DNA of 64,000 bases from Fulvia fulva (GCF_020509005.1 NC_063021.1:3720001-3784000), one strand, 5' to 3'; counted from the stretch's first letter, positions 22,150-32,415 are shown. Translations and numbers: made by a program. The notes: generated by a model not told the origin, from the letters alone.

Positions 22150-23093
22150 TTAAGAATCAAACGTAAGCAATTGGACCATCACCTTGTTCTTCTTCGCTAT
22201 CGCTTCCTCGAGGGCAGTCGGTCTCACAAGCTCGCATGCTTGCGCACACATTTGGTGTAGGTCTGCTCTACACTTGATGAGCGCTCTCGCCACTGCTATG
22301 TTGTCTTGCTGAACAGCTACATATAAGGGGGTTCGTCGCTTCCGAAATGGATTTGTTACCGCGTTGTCGAAGCTATAGGCGTTGACATCTGCGCCCTTCT
22401 GAACAAGTTCTTCCACAAGCTCAGCTCCTTCCCTCTGATCTTTCCTTACGGCTGCGCAATGTAAGAGGTCACTATGGTTGATGTCACTCCCTTGAGATAT
22501 TAGGAAGCGCACAACGTTTATGCTCCCGTAAGCTATCGCCGCTGAGAGAGCCGTCATGTCATATCTGGTCCTACAATTGACATCTGCCCTAACAACGACT
22601 AGAAATCGTGCGAAGGTAATGTCGTTCGCAGCAGTCCTAGTATACACTTAGTATAAGGTCAAACCTGATTTCAATCTGCTTACCAAAGGATGTATTGATC
22701 AGGGTTCAGAGGTTGGTTAATTGACAGTCCAGAGTCCAGAAGAGCGACAATACAAGCCTAGTCTTTAGAAATGCACGCAGCCTTAACGAGACTTTCGTCG
22801 ATAGAGTTGTTTATCTCGAGAAGCCTCTTTAGTAGGTCCACATCTCCCTTTTCTACGGCGAGTAACTTCGCTCGCAAAGAGGAATAGCTATACAAAGAAG
22901 TGACCGCTGTGCGAACGGGCTATAGGTCGTCAACGCGAGGTGCATCGAGTGGCGGGTCGGGAGTATCCTCAAGCTCCTCGTCAATATCGTAGATGATAGC
23001 CGATATGTCGACGACATCTCCTTCTAGTGTAGACAATGTCGACAAAGCTATGATATCGTACTGTTCTAAGGCGTTGAGGACCGAATGGTGAGG
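22150..23093 (-). pseudogene. Ankyrin-repeat protein, two-exon pseudogene
   Basis: Exon 2 (22636-22150) encodes about four ankyrin repeats: TALSAAIAYGSINVVRFLIS, then GADVNAYS, TPLYVAVQQDNIAVARALI and TALEEAIAKKNKVMVQLL. A 47-bp intron fits at 22683-22637, with GTAAGC, a CTAAG branch-like site and a CTAG end; splicing joins ILW to TAANDITFARFL in frame and so rescues a repeat. Exon 1 runs up to about 23093 with further repeat-like sequence (LLAVEKGDVDLLKRLLEI). Two TAG codons at 22760-22758 and 22922-22920 interrupt it, each one C>T from CAG. Ankyrin repeats bind proteins; the partner is unknown. The start codon was not found, so another exon may lie near the minisatellite. Confidence 0.66.
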
Positions 23094-23204
23094 TGAGGTG
23101 AGCAGAGCAGAGTACGAGTGGAGTTTGACGTCGCCGCTCTACTATAAACAACGCACGGATATCTCCACCTTTTAGAGTCCGGTCCGCTGCATGGCTTCCC
23201 CGAA

Positions 23205-23335
23205 TCTGCTCCGTCTGCTCCGTCTGCTCTGTCTGCTCTATGTCTGCTCTGTCTGCTCTGTCTGCTCTGTCTGCTCTGTCTGCTCTGTCTGCTCTGTCTG
23301 CTCTGTCTGCTCTGTCTGCTCCGTCTGCTCTGCTC
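23205..23335 (+). repeat. 9-bp TCTGCTCTG minisatellite between divergent genes
   Basis: About 14 tandem units of TCTGCTCTG, with TCTGCTCCG variants at both ends and one interruption (CTCTATG). Because 9 is a multiple of three it stays open on both strands, giving Ala-Leu-Ser and Arg-Gln-Ser repeats that are artefacts. It lies between the minus-strand ankyrin relic and the plus-strand 23458 gene, and a short version lies upstream of 20576. Confidence 0.85.
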
Positions 23336-23457
23336 CTTTCTGTTCGTTTGGTCAGGAAATCGCATAAAGGTAAGAGGTCACTGTCTCTTGTTAGCGCCCT
23401 TGTCCTCTGTATGACGACCGCGCTTCTGTGTGCAGTACCTTCATCGTTCTTGCTACT

Positions 23458-24216
23458 ATGTCTTCAACTCCTCAGCGACCAAGTAGAGGCAGCTTGTATG
23501 ACACCTGCGACGCCGGGAACATCCTGATTTCAGTCGATGCGGACGATGTCAAGATTCTAAGACCAGCGGTAGATATGCCAAAGCGAGCAATTGGGACACG
23601 ACATCTAAATAGCTGTTCTTGCGTCGTCATCTTAGGAGATGCTGTCCTCTTAGCGCACATACAACCTCTCCCTAGAAAGACTAAGGACTGGGTTGGAACG
23701 ACACTTAAGCAGCGCCGTACAGGGAGCATCGCACACTATAACAGTATATTGACCCGGGTTGCAGAGCTACTACAAAGATATTTAAGCGAATTCCCGGCCT
23801 CTACGACAACTTGGGCAATTGTGGCTCGTGATCCCGATGGTACAATAGAGCATATCGTTCAGCTCCTACGCAGCTTCCTAGACGCCAAAGGTTATAGAAT
23901 GAAGCAGGCGCATTACGAGCAGGCTAACGTGAGAGGCTTTCCACCAAAACCGAAAGGCGAACTAGTTGTTCTTCGTGGTAGTAACGAAGGCATTTATCTC
24001 GAGAACCGAAAGCTGGAGGGAGCTCTAGTACCGTCCTCATCCCGAAGAGCTGCGGCCTTGCCGGAGAGAAATTCTAGACTCGATCAGAGTTATGACAATG
24101 AGGATGGCGATGACGATGACGAGAGCAATGACGATGGCGACAATGACGACGATGAGCCAGGGGAAGATGAAGAAAACTCAGATACACGCACATCGCGTCT
24201 TTGGAATGGGTATTAA
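23458..24216 (+). CDS. Hypothetical protein, 252 residues, weakly CheD-like
   Basis: ATG at 23458 (MSSTPQRPSRGSLYDT) opens an intact frame to TAA at 24214-24216. Residues about 45-180 form a globular part containing HLNSCSCVVILGDAVLLAHI, then QRYLSEFPASTTTWAIVAR and a VQLLRSFLDAKGYRM helix. The last 45 residues are highly acidic (DDDDESNDDGDNDDDEPG). The Cys and His spacing in the SCV...AHI segment recalls the catalytic pair of CheD-like glutamine deamidases, but this is only a by-eye resemblance and the function is unknown. It is one of few unbroken genes here; an alternative upstream start at 23428 is in frame. It is transcribed away from the ankyrin relic across the minisatellite. Confidence 0.6.
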   Translation: MSSTPQRPSRGSLYDTCDAGNILISVDADDVKILRPAVDMPKRAIGTRHLNSCSCVVILGDAVLLAHIQPLPRKTKDWVGTTLKQRRTGSIAHYNSILTRVAELLQRYLSEFPASTTTWAIVARDPDGTIEHIVQLLRSFLDAKGYRMKQAHYEQANVRGFPPKPKGELVVLRGSNEGIYLENRKLEGALVPSSSRRAAALPERNSRLDQSYDNEDGDDDDESNDDGDNDDDEPGEDEENSDTRTSRLWNGY

Positions 24217-24439
24217 GTCTAGGCAAACAGCCAAGGCTATAGATCGCTAAGCTGTAAGACGTCCGGCAGAAGCTTGAAACTCCCTGTATCTTGGCCACGT
24301 GGAGCAGATAAACTGCCGCTCGTCTATATAGGAGACCGCTGGTTACAGACAGAGTGTTCTCCCGGAGACAGGACTCTGCTCGTACGTAACCAGAGGGGGG
24401 CATTATTGCAGCTAGAGAGAGACGCCGTATGATTGTGGC

Positions 24440-24852
24440 TACTAGTGTCGCGTCGCCTTTGAAGATAGATGGTGCGCAAGCTTTATACGGACACTAGCAG
24501 AGCTTGTGCTTCGATCGGTGCGATAGATGCCCTTCTCCTTTCTACTCGCAGTATGACACCTCTTATAGAACTAGCACTCCTTGCTGTTCTTGTCTTCGAG
24601 TCGCTAGTCGTGAAGCCACATCTATGAGACAGTGACCTTGTCGCCAATCGGGTAGGAGTAGGCCGGAAAACGCGTCCATTCGGGCTCCTCTAGTAAATCC
24701 GACTTCCTCTTTCCTAGCGTGTAGTTGATGGTGGCAGACGCACTCGTAGCCTCGATTTCGACCGTAGGGGCTTCGAGGTGATTAGTATCTAGTACCGTAG
24801 GGAGATCTAAGCTGATTTTACAGCACTGTGAGGCCATGTTATGGTGTCGCAT
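24440..24852 (-). pseudogene. Unrecognised small protein relic with TAG interruptions
   Basis: A minus frame from 24852 reads MRHHNMASQCCKISLDLP and GKRKSDLLEEPEWTRFPAYS, reaching TAG at 24624-24622. Beyond it the same frame remains protein-like (MWLHD, RLEDKNSKEC, FYKRCHTASRKEKGIYR) between further TAG codons, to about 24440. The stops are again one C>T from CAG. Met 6 is an equally good start. No domain recognised. Confidence 0.4.
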
Positions 24853-25440
24853 CGTGATATAGAAGCTAGTATAGAGGATGTTCTGACGCGCTTGGAGAAC
24901 GCGACATCGGGAAGTCGGATGTCTTTATCACGTGATACTAGGAAATGCCTTCAATTAGCTAAGATATGTGACCGAAGTTCCGCCGGCTTTCCCTAAGGCG
25001 CGCCTCGGACTCTAGAGAGGCCAAGTATTCTATATACAAGATAATAATCTTTCGTCTCTATATAAGTTACTTCACTAGTCTTACTATAGTTAATCCACCA
25101 CAACCTAAGCTGTCGCCAAAAATTCTTTAATGGTTATATACTATACTATAGCGTAAGAGAAACTTATAATCTCCGGAGTACGAGCAGACAGGTTACTATT
25201 CTATTACTCTCTATATAGCGTCTTCGGGTCTACTTTGGCTTACGGTAGCTCTAGATAGTTTAGAGCTTACGGAGGGCATAGAACTTCAAGTCCTATACGA
25301 AAAAGATAGCATTTTGTTAATACGACTGATAATATAAAGTGGTATACTAGCTATAACTATATCTCTCGACTTTCGTACGTTATACTATAGTATACTTAAT
25401 ATATTTGTCTAGTTTATAAGTCTAAGTCTATATCAATGTC
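24853..25440. other. Transition into AT-rich RIP-mutated DNA
   Basis: The first 150 bases have normal composition. From about 25020 the sequence becomes AT-rich with many TAT, CTATA and TAG words, like other RIP debris here. No frame or domain is readable. It borders the left LTR of copia family B. Confidence 0.5.
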
Positions 25441-25674
25441 TGTTAAATAGGTACGAGTTACGTAGTAGTAGAAGACGGCGGATCATACGAAAGACGAAGA
25501 AGGACCTAATAGGATAGCGTGTATCTATATACAGTATCGCCGGTATTAGTATAGGTAGATACTAGGTGTCCGGATGTTTGCTAGCCTATAGGCTAGCAAA
25601 CCCTAGTCACGTGATCTAGTTATATAACACACCTATACCTACATACTTGTCCTACGGCCTATATGTTCTTAACA
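25441..25674 (-). repeat. Left LTR (3' LTR) of the RIP-mutated copia B
   Basis: Begins TGTTAAATAGGTACGAG and ends TGTTCTTAACA. It aligns end to end with the unmutated family-B LTR at 61604-61837 (reverse complement); differences are mostly C>T and G>A. Confidence 0.88.
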
Positions 25675-26800
25675 CTCCTACTTAGGCCACATAGTCTCCT
25701 ACAATCCCTTTACGTAAGCTAGAGCTGCCTTATAAAGTTTTAGAACTGCTGGCCATTAAGGGGCTTTGTTAACCCATTAGCAGCTATGTCCTTTGTATAG
25801 TAGTAGTCCACTGCAATCTTCTTCTACTACCAGAGATGTCTGACATAGTTATATGTAACATCAATATGCTTTGACCTTTCATGTATATAGGCATCTTTGA
25901 CAAGTGTCAAAGCGGCTTAGTTGTCACCTATAAGCTTGACTGGCCTTAGCTCGTCAATAGTGCCCTTGCTTGCCCTTATACTCGGCTGGAAAGAGCTCTT
26001 TCCCACCAGTTCTAGGCACCCCATTTCCCTAAGGACAGTAGCAAGAAATTATGACTACTTTACGGCTACGTTTATAGCTATAAACTTAGCTTCTATTATT
26101 GATGTTATAATAGACTTCTGCTTCCTACTTATCTAGGACACAGGTGATCTATAAAGGAACTACACGTATCCTAGAATTAAGACCCTATCCACTTTGTCTA
26201 TAGCGTAGTCAGAGTCCGAGTATCCCTAGAGATTGCCCCCTCCCTTTCTATATATAAGACCTAGGTCTAGGTACGACCGTAGGTATCGGGAGAGCTTCTT
26301 TAAAGCCTTTATATGCTACTACGAGGGATCAGTAACAAATAAGCTAATTCTTCTAAGGGGGAATGCTAAGTCTAGCCTTGTCATTATTATTAGCTATATC
26401 TAGGTACTATTGTAGCTCTAGTAATCCTGTTTGTTACACCTCTTATCTATAGGTACCGTAGGCACTAAATACTCGTAGCTCTCTATAGGTAAGTAGGTTA
26501 GCGTAGCCTTCTCTCTAGCTATATTTATCTTGGCTAAGTTAGCGTGGATATAGTGTCCTTGATTAAGCTTAAAAGTGCCTTAGGACCTATCTCTTGTAAT
26601 CCTTATTCTAAGGATCTCCGTAGGTTTACTAAGATCTTTAATCTTAAACACTTTTCCAAGCTTAGCCTTAAACCACTAAACATCTAATAGCTTCGGAGCT
26701 ACAATAGGTATGTCATCTATATAGGTAAGGACTATAAGGTCTCTATCCGTATAGATAAGTAGGCATAGATCTACCTAGGACTAGGTAAATCTAATCTTCT

Positions 26801-27035
26801 TGTTGAACAGGTACGGGTGGATGGCAGCGGAGTGGAGTAAGAGATCAATCTTCAACTGACTAATAGCACGAGCATGCAGCAATATATCAGGAACCAATAT
26901 GTTGATTGTGTTGGATGTCTATCTAAGCTAAAGGGGAGAGAAGGTATCTCCCTACAAGCTGAGTCATCGTGGATGCCTCAGGCTGCCAGATCACTTCCTG
27001 ATTGTTGACTCCCTTTGAGATGCTACATCTTAACA
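26801..27035 (-). repeat. 3' LTR of copia A
   Basis: 235 bp, with TGTTGAACAGG at the left and ATCTTAACA at the right in plus-strand reading; identical to the other LTR except C at 26979. Confidence 0.95.
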
Positions 27036-27100
27036 CTCCCACTCATCTCGTATGGGAGGTTACAGTCTGCTCACTTCCTGTCAATAGTACTTGGACCTTT

Positions 27101-30100
27101 TTATGACAGGTTCAGCTGGCTTACAAACCTCTGGAAGTGTGGACCAGTCTTTGGTTTTGTAAACCCGTCTGCAACCATCTCAGAGGTTGGGGTGTACTCA
27201 ACAGCAATAAGCCTCCTCCACCAAAGTTTCCTAACAGCGTTATAGGCAATGTCAATGTGCTTCGACTTGTCATGAACATGTGCATCTTTCACTAGGGTGA
27301 GGGCAGCTTGATTGTCACCTCTTAATTGGACTGGTCTCAAATTTGATACAGTCTCCTGGTTTCCAGTGATTCTTGGTTGATGGGAACAGTCTCCCACTAA
27401 CTCTGGACAATCCATTTCCCTTAGCAGTGAAGCTAGGAATTGGGACTGCTTCGCACATGCATTCATAGCCATGTATTCAGCCTCCATTGTGGATGTTGCT
27501 ACAGACTTTTGCTTCTTGCTCATCCAAGAAACTGGTGCCCCACAGAGGAAGAAGACATACCCAAGGATTGAGACTCTGTCTGCTTTGTCCATTGCATAAT
27601 CAGAATCACAGTATCCAATAAGGTGTCCTTTTCCAGACTTTGAGAACTGAAGTCCTAGATCAGGGTATGATCTTAGGTACCTAGTGATCTTCTTCAAAGC
27701 CTTCATGTGGTAGGTGGATGGGTCACTCACAAATGAGCTCATCCTTCCTAGGGCAAAAGCAATGTCTGGCCTTGTGATTGTTGCTGGCCACATCCAAGTA
27801 CCATTAATACTCTGGTACTCTGCCTTGTCACACCTCTCATCTATGTGGCTTGAAGGTTTGAGGGCCTCATAGCTGTCCATGGGTGAGTGTGTAGGTGCTG
27901 CCTTCTCATGGTTCATTCCCATCTTGGCTAGGCTGTCCCTAACAAAGTGTCCTTGGTCAAGTTTCAGGATTCCTCTCTTCCTGTCCCTTGTGACTCTCAT
28001 GCCAAGGATCTTTTCAGGTTCACCTAGATCTTTGATCTTGAAGATCTTGCCAAGTTCTCTTTTGAACCAGAGAACATCTGTCAACTTTGGTGCAGCAATT
28101 GGAATGTCATCCACATGTATAAGGATTATGATCTCCCTCTTCTTATGGATAAGTAGGCATGGATCCACTTCTGACTGTGTGAATCCAATCTCTCTGAGCT
28201 TTGACACACAGAGTTGATTCCAATCTCTAGCTGCTTGCTTAAGTCCATACAAGCTTTTGAGGATTTTGAACACCATGTTTGGTGGAAGCTCAACTCCTGG
28301 TGGTGGTAACATGAAGATGTCTTCATGGAGGGTGCTTTCTGTGAATGCATTGTTCACATCCACTTGGTGAAGATGAAGATCCTTCTTACACACAATAGCC
28401 ATAAACACCCTAAGGGTGCCCTGTCTTACTGTAGGTGCAAATGTCTCCATAAAGTCAACACCAAACTTCTGTGAGAAGCCCCTTGCAACTAGTCTAGCCT
28501 TGAACTTTTCAATAGCTCCACTAATGCTTCTCTTAATATCAAAGACCCATCTTGATGTAACCAGATTTGCTCCTTTTGGTGGAACAGAATTTTCCCAGGT
28601 GTTGTTACTCTGTAGAGCATCTAGTTCCTTTTGGATTGCTTCCTTCCAAAGATGTCCCCATTTCTTGTCATTCACAGCATCCTTGTAGGATTTTGGAATT
28701 GGGACCTCTTGCTTGTATGCAATGGCTTCTACAGTTGCTGCAAAGGCCATTTCCTCAACTTCTTCCAGGAATTCGCTATCCCATGGTATTGAACTGTCCA
28801 CTGATTGCATGGCTGCAAAGAAAGCTTGGTGAAAAGCAGCAAGGTTCTCTGAGAGGTCCATTGCTTCTCCCACTTCAGTGGTTAGTTCGGGCTTAGGGAC
28901 CATGGATCTTGGGGCTTTCTGTTTCATGTCATAGCCCTCAACATCATAGTCAGCCTTTCTCTTTCCAAGGGATGATTTAGGGACCGTCACTTGTGACCTA
29001 GTAACGTCTATTTCCTGGGGATCTAGGGAGCTTCTCTCAATTGGCTGATCGATTTTCTGAAATTCCCCTACGTTCTCCGGAGGCTGGGGAAGTTGCACAA
29101 ACAGCTTTCTCGGCTGAGCGACTTTAGGGCTCTCAATTGGCTGATCTATTTCGGGGGGGCTCTGATGGACGCCTGAATGGTAGGTAGATTGTCCTAAGGA
29201 TACGTTCTTCCTCGGCCTTCCTAAGGGCTTCCTAGCTGGTGCACTGCTTGGTAGATTCAATGTTGGAACATTGAGACCCATATCACCTCCAGGCTGGTCC
29301 TCAAAGAAGTCTGCATGTGTGTGTTGTTTAACAGCTCTCATGTCTGGTTCCCAAAAGAGCCAGGCTTTAGCTGTGTTTTCAACATACCCAATAAACACTG
29401 CTTCTTTACCCCTATTCATTAGCTTGTCACTTCTTGCCCATTGAGGTTGGGATCTTGTGTCCATATAGACAACAGCTTTGCATCCCCAAACTTTCAAATG
29501 GTTGATGGTCGGTTTGATACCATCAAAAGCCTCATCTGGTGAAACCTTGAACCTATCGTAATCTGGGCCATTTGGCAGTTTGTTCCTCATATAAGTTTGG
29601 GCCTCTAGTGCTTCAGGCCAAAATTCAACCGGCATTTTAGCCTCTTCAAGCATTGCCCTTATAGAGTCCTCTGAGGTTTGTATTGACCTCTCAACTGGTC
29701 CATTCTGTAGAGAGTTGTATGCCTCAGTCGGCTCGAGCCCAATCCCCAAATCCTTCTCCCACTGCTTCACTAATGCAATAAGTTCTTTTGCATTGTCAAG
29801 TCTTACTGCTTTCAGCTGCGCTGATGATTTCCTCTCTGGTTTGATCTTCCAGTTCTGGAGAGCAACTGGAGCATCTTCTCTTTTCCTAAGAGGAAAGGTC
29901 CACTTCTTCCTAGAGAAGTTGTCAACAATCTCAAGCCAGTATTTGAATCCTAGTCTTGAGATTGGTAGTGGGCCACATATGTCAATAGATACAAGGGCAA
30001 GTCTTTCAGGTCTTCTCTCTGTAACTTTGCCTTTGTACTTCTTCATCTTTGCTATTGAGCATACTCTGCACTGGTGAAAGCCATCCTTAGGGATAGGAAT

Positions 30101-31633
30101 GGGTTCTTTCAAGTCTGTTACCTTGTGAAGATTCTGGAGCAAATTCTTCCCAAAGTGCGCAAATCTTCTATGCCAAAGCTCCCACTGCTTCAGGTCGGTC
30201 TCTGATTGAGCAGTCACAAAGGCATTCTCCATTGGTGGTGCACATGATGAGTAATGTGCCCGTTCTTGTAGGAGAGGAGAAATCTCATCAATGAATGGAA
30301 CCCCCCCAAGGAGCTTTGTCTGGACAACAGTCTCACCAGAGGGGGAAACAAGAGAAAATGATGGAGGTTGCACACCAAACTGCTTGCTAAACTGGTTCCA
30401 TGAAACCAGGTTCACTCCTAGCTTGGGTACAAGCAGGACATCTTCCAAAACAACTTTTCTGCCAGCTCTCCCACTCATCTCTGCATTCCCAATATGAGTG
30501 GCCAATAAAAACCCACCTCCCACTTTGATCCATTTCTTCCTTGTCAAGGGAGTCATAGATCTAAAGAGGCAGCTTTGGTCAGTCATATGGGATGAAGCAC
30601 AGGAGTCAAGTAACCACTCTGACGAGGGGAACTTGCCTTGGACTTCTGCAGTTGAGTGAGCCACTTCATCATACTCATCATCATCAGACATTGTCTCTGG
30701 GGATGAGCTGCATGGTGACTCTTGGGCGGAGAAACCTTTTCCAGTCTTCTTTGCTTTAGAGGTATAAGACTGGGCCTGGTTCTTCTGGAGTGACAGCATG
30801 TCAGAGCTGAGTTTCTTCACCATTTTCTTAAGTTCTTCCATAGAGGACTTCTCTCTTGGTGTCCTCCTTGAAGTGGGTGGTGGAGTTCTCTTCTTCTTGA
30901 CATGTGTTGTATTCTGGGAAGATGGTGGTTGGGAATGAGATCTAAGGACCTTTCTTGCCTCAGGCAAACTAGGGCAGTCCTTGATCAGATGATCCTTCTC
31001 ACAGAGAAGGCAGGAGAGTGGTCTTGCTAGACCTGAGGGCTTGACCCAGGTGGCTGCCATGCCATACTCAGCCTTAGAGGGATCCAACCTGGCTTCTTGA
31101 GCTTCAAGGATCTTTAAGGTCCTTTCATGATCCATCTTTGGCTGAGCCATGATAGTATCCCTGGCTACATGGTAGTCAGGTGGCAGTGAGCTTAAGAGCT
31201 GGGTCATCCTCACATCAGCTTTCCTGTAATGCTGACCCTCTGGGTCAACATCAGCAATCCTTTTTCCAAGAGAAACCAGGTGTGTCCATGCAGATCTGAT
31301 GGTGAACTCTTCACTCATCTCAAAGGTCACAAATTGCTTTGTGAGCTCATGTGCATGGGTTGGTAGCACCTGGCTATACTTGTTCCAGAGATACACCCAC
31401 TTCTCAGCAGCTCTTCCAGATTCACATAAGCCCTCAAGCTCAAATTCATCTTCTTCTGTGATCCTACTAAGGATACTGAAGTTGCATACTGCATTGTGTC
31501 TTGTCCATGTTGGCGTATTGAGGATCTCTTTGGTTGTAGCCTCTTCTTGGAGTTTCAGAGTCTTGCCCTTGATGTTGTCAAAAGACACTTCCATTAGGTC
31601 ATCAATTGCAAAGAATGCTGATTGGCTCTCCAT
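27101..31633 (-). CDS. Copia gag-pol polyprotein, 1,510 residues
   Basis: One unbroken ORF from ATG at 31633 to TAA at 27101, the usual copia single-frame arrangement, with a 547-bp leader. Order: UBN2-like gag (1-200); zinc knuckle C-x2-C-x3-H-x4-C near 207-219, one residue shorter than the usual x4; protease near 341 with D-S-C-A-S-S-H in place of the common DSGAS; integrase with WHRRFAH...C-x2-C near 484-523, then catalytic D near 551, D near 609 and E near 646; a Pro/Ser linker; RT from WVFDIKR near 1028 to IHVDD near 1174; RNase H with D-S-D-Y near 1344 and MEAEY near 1383. It makes the capsid-like particle, copies element RNA to DNA and integrates it. Many plus-strand ORFs inside are shadows. 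Confidence 0.96.
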   Translation of the reverse strand: MESQSAFFAIDDLMEVSFDNIKGKTLKLQEEATTKEILNTPTWTRHNAVCNFSILSRITEEDEFELEGLCESGRAAEKWVYLWNKYSQVLPTHAHELTKQFVTFEMSEEFTIRSAWTHLVSLGKRIADVDPEGQHYRKADVRMTQLLSSLPPDYHVARDTIMAQPKMDHERTLKILEAQEARLDPSKAEYGMAATWVKPSGLARPLSCLLCEKDHLIKDCPSLPEARKVLRSHSQPPSSQNTTHVKKKRTPPPTSRRTPREKSSMEELKKMVKKLSSDMLSLQKNQAQSYTSKAKKTGKGFSAQESPCSSSPETMSDDDEYDEVAHSTAEVQGKFPSSEWLLDSCASSHMTDQSCLFRSMTPLTRKKWIKVGGGFLLATHIGNAEMSGRAGRKVVLEDVLLVPKLGVNLVSWNQFSKQFGVQPPSFSLVSPSGETVVQTKLLGGVPFIDEISPLLQERAHYSSCAPPMENAFVTAQSETDLKQWELWHRRFAHFGKNLLQNLHKVTDLKEPIPIPKDGFHQCRVCSIAKMKKYKGKVTERRPERLALVSIDICGPLPISRLGFKYWLEIVDNFSRKKWTFPLRKREDAPVALQNWKIKPERKSSAQLKAVRLDNAKELIALVKQWEKDLGIGLEPTEAYNSLQNGPVERSIQTSEDSIRAMLEEAKMPVEFWPEALEAQTYMRNKLPNGPDYDRFKVSPDEAFDGIKPTINHLKVWGCKAVVYMDTRSQPQWARSDKLMNRGKEAVFIGYVENTAKAWLFWEPDMRAVKQHTHADFFEDQPGGDMGLNVPTLNLPSSAPARKPLGRPRKNVSLGQSTYHSGVHQSPPEIDQPIESPKVAQPRKLFVQLPQPPENVGEFQKIDQPIERSSLDPQEIDVTRSQVTVPKSSLGKRKADYDVEGYDMKQKAPRSMVPKPELTTEVGEAMDLSENLAAFHQAFFAAMQSVDSSIPWDSEFLEEVEEMAFAATVEAIAYKQEVPIPKSYKDAVNDKKWGHLWKEAIQKELDALQSNNTWENSVPPKGANLVTSRWVFDIKRSISGAIEKFKARLVARGFSQKFGVDFMETFAPTVRQGTLRVFMAIVCKKDLHLHQVDVNNAFTESTLHEDIFMLPPPGVELPPNMVFKILKSLYGLKQAARDWNQLCVSKLREIGFTQSEVDPCLLIHKKREIIILIHVDDIPIAAPKLTDVLWFKRELGKIFKIKDLGEPEKILGMRVTRDRKRGILKLDQGHFVRDSLAKMGMNHEKAAPTHSPMDSYEALKPSSHIDERCDKAEYQSINGTWMWPATITRPDIAFALGRMSSFVSDPSTYHMKALKKITRYLRSYPDLGLQFSKSGKGHLIGYCDSDYAMDKADRVSILGYVFFLCGAPVSWMSKKQKSVATSTMEAEYMAMNACAKQSQFLASLLREMDCPELVGDCSHQPRITGNQETVSNLRPVQLRGDNQAALTLVKDAHVHDKSKHIDIAYNAVRKLWWRRLIAVEYTPTSEMVADGFTKPKTGPHFQRFVSQLNLS

Positions 31634-32163
31634 CTTGTATCTCTGAAGGTTGAACCATCTCTTCTAATTGTCCCTCCCAAGAATTGGGATTTTGCCTCCC
31701 TTCTCCTCTGTCTTCTCTTGGTATGAATCCATAATAAATTGGATGTAATGAAACAAGGTGTGTATGTTCCAAGGTGGTGGCTGAGATCCTGCTGAGGCTT
31801 CTGGTGTAGAATGGGAAAGTTCGTAGGTGTGGATACCAAGGCCTGCTTGGTAAAGTAAAGAAGGAGCGGTGTGAGGTCTCGGGGCTAGGACACAGGTCTG
31901 TCTCTCCTAGCAGAGCTTCAAATGACTTACTTGAAGTCCTTCTTGATAGTATCTCGATGCAGTTCTGCCTACAGAGTATCTTCAAGGTATTGGCTTTGAG
32001 TAAGCCGCACAGAGTCCTTGTCTGGGTTACCTATCACTTAGTATCGAACTAAGCTCCTTGATAGGATAGACGGGGTAGACTTCTGATTCCTAGATGTTTT
32101 CTGCTACGATAGCAAGGGATACAAGTAACCTGTACTGATATAGGTTGCTCTTATTCCTGCACA

Positions 32164-32180
32164 AACCCGGGCTCATAACC
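32164..32180 (-). other. Primer-binding site of copia A (initiator-tRNA half-molecule type)
   Basis: Directly after the 5' LTR the minus strand reads GGTTATGAGCCCGGGTT. This is complementary to the anticodon stem-loop of initiator tRNA-Met (GGGCTCATAACC, with anticodon CAT), not to a tRNA 3' end. The same placement, CAACA then GGTTATGGGCCC, is known from Drosophila copia, which primes from an internally cut initiator tRNA. Confidence 0.75.
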
Positions 32181-32415
32181 TGTTGAACAGGTACGGGTGG
32201 ATGGCAGCGGAGTGGAGTAAGAGATCAATCTTCAACTGACTAATAGCACGAGCATGCAGCAATATATCAGGAACCAATATGTTGATTGTGTTGGATGTCT
32301 ATCTAAGCTAAAGGGGAGAGAAGGTATCTCCCTACAAGCTGAGTCATCGTGGATGCCTTAGGCTGCCAGATCACTTCCTGATTGTTGACTCCCTTTGAGA
32401 TGCTACATCTTAACA
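32181..32415 (-). repeat. 5' LTR of copia A
   Basis: 235 bp, the partner of 26801-27035, carrying T at 32359 where the other has C. It holds the element's promoter by position; no TATA box was obvious to me. Confidence 0.95.

Larger units (their letters stand above)
26801..32415 (-). mobile_element. Ty1/copia element, family A, intact and young
   Basis: Two 235-bp LTRs (26801-27035 and 32181-32415) flank a 5.1-kb interior on the minus strand. A 5-bp target-site duplication, CTTCT, lies at 26796-26800 and 32416-32420. The LTRs differ at one base only: C at 26979, T at 32359, in a CCTCAGG context, a CpA>TpA change. The polypurine tract GAGTGGGAG (27044-27036 on the minus strand) abuts the 3' LTR, and the primer-binding site follows the 5' LTR. 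The single 1,510-codon ORF is unbroken. Inserted within copia B, it is younger than that element and probably capable of movement. Confidence 0.95.

Noticed and set aside
23066..23365. RQS-repeat protein antisense to the minisatellite
   Set aside because: Produced entirely by the 9-bp tandem repeat, which keeps all frames open.
24074..24403. His/Arg-rich minus ORF opposite the acidic tail of the 23458 gene
   Set aside because: Exact antisense of the GAT/GAC-rich tail; an artefact of low complexity.
27879..31985. Plus-strand and alternate-frame ORFs inside copia A, including 31602-31985 in the leader
   Set aside because: Shadows of the 1,510-codon polyprotein or leader; no motifs.
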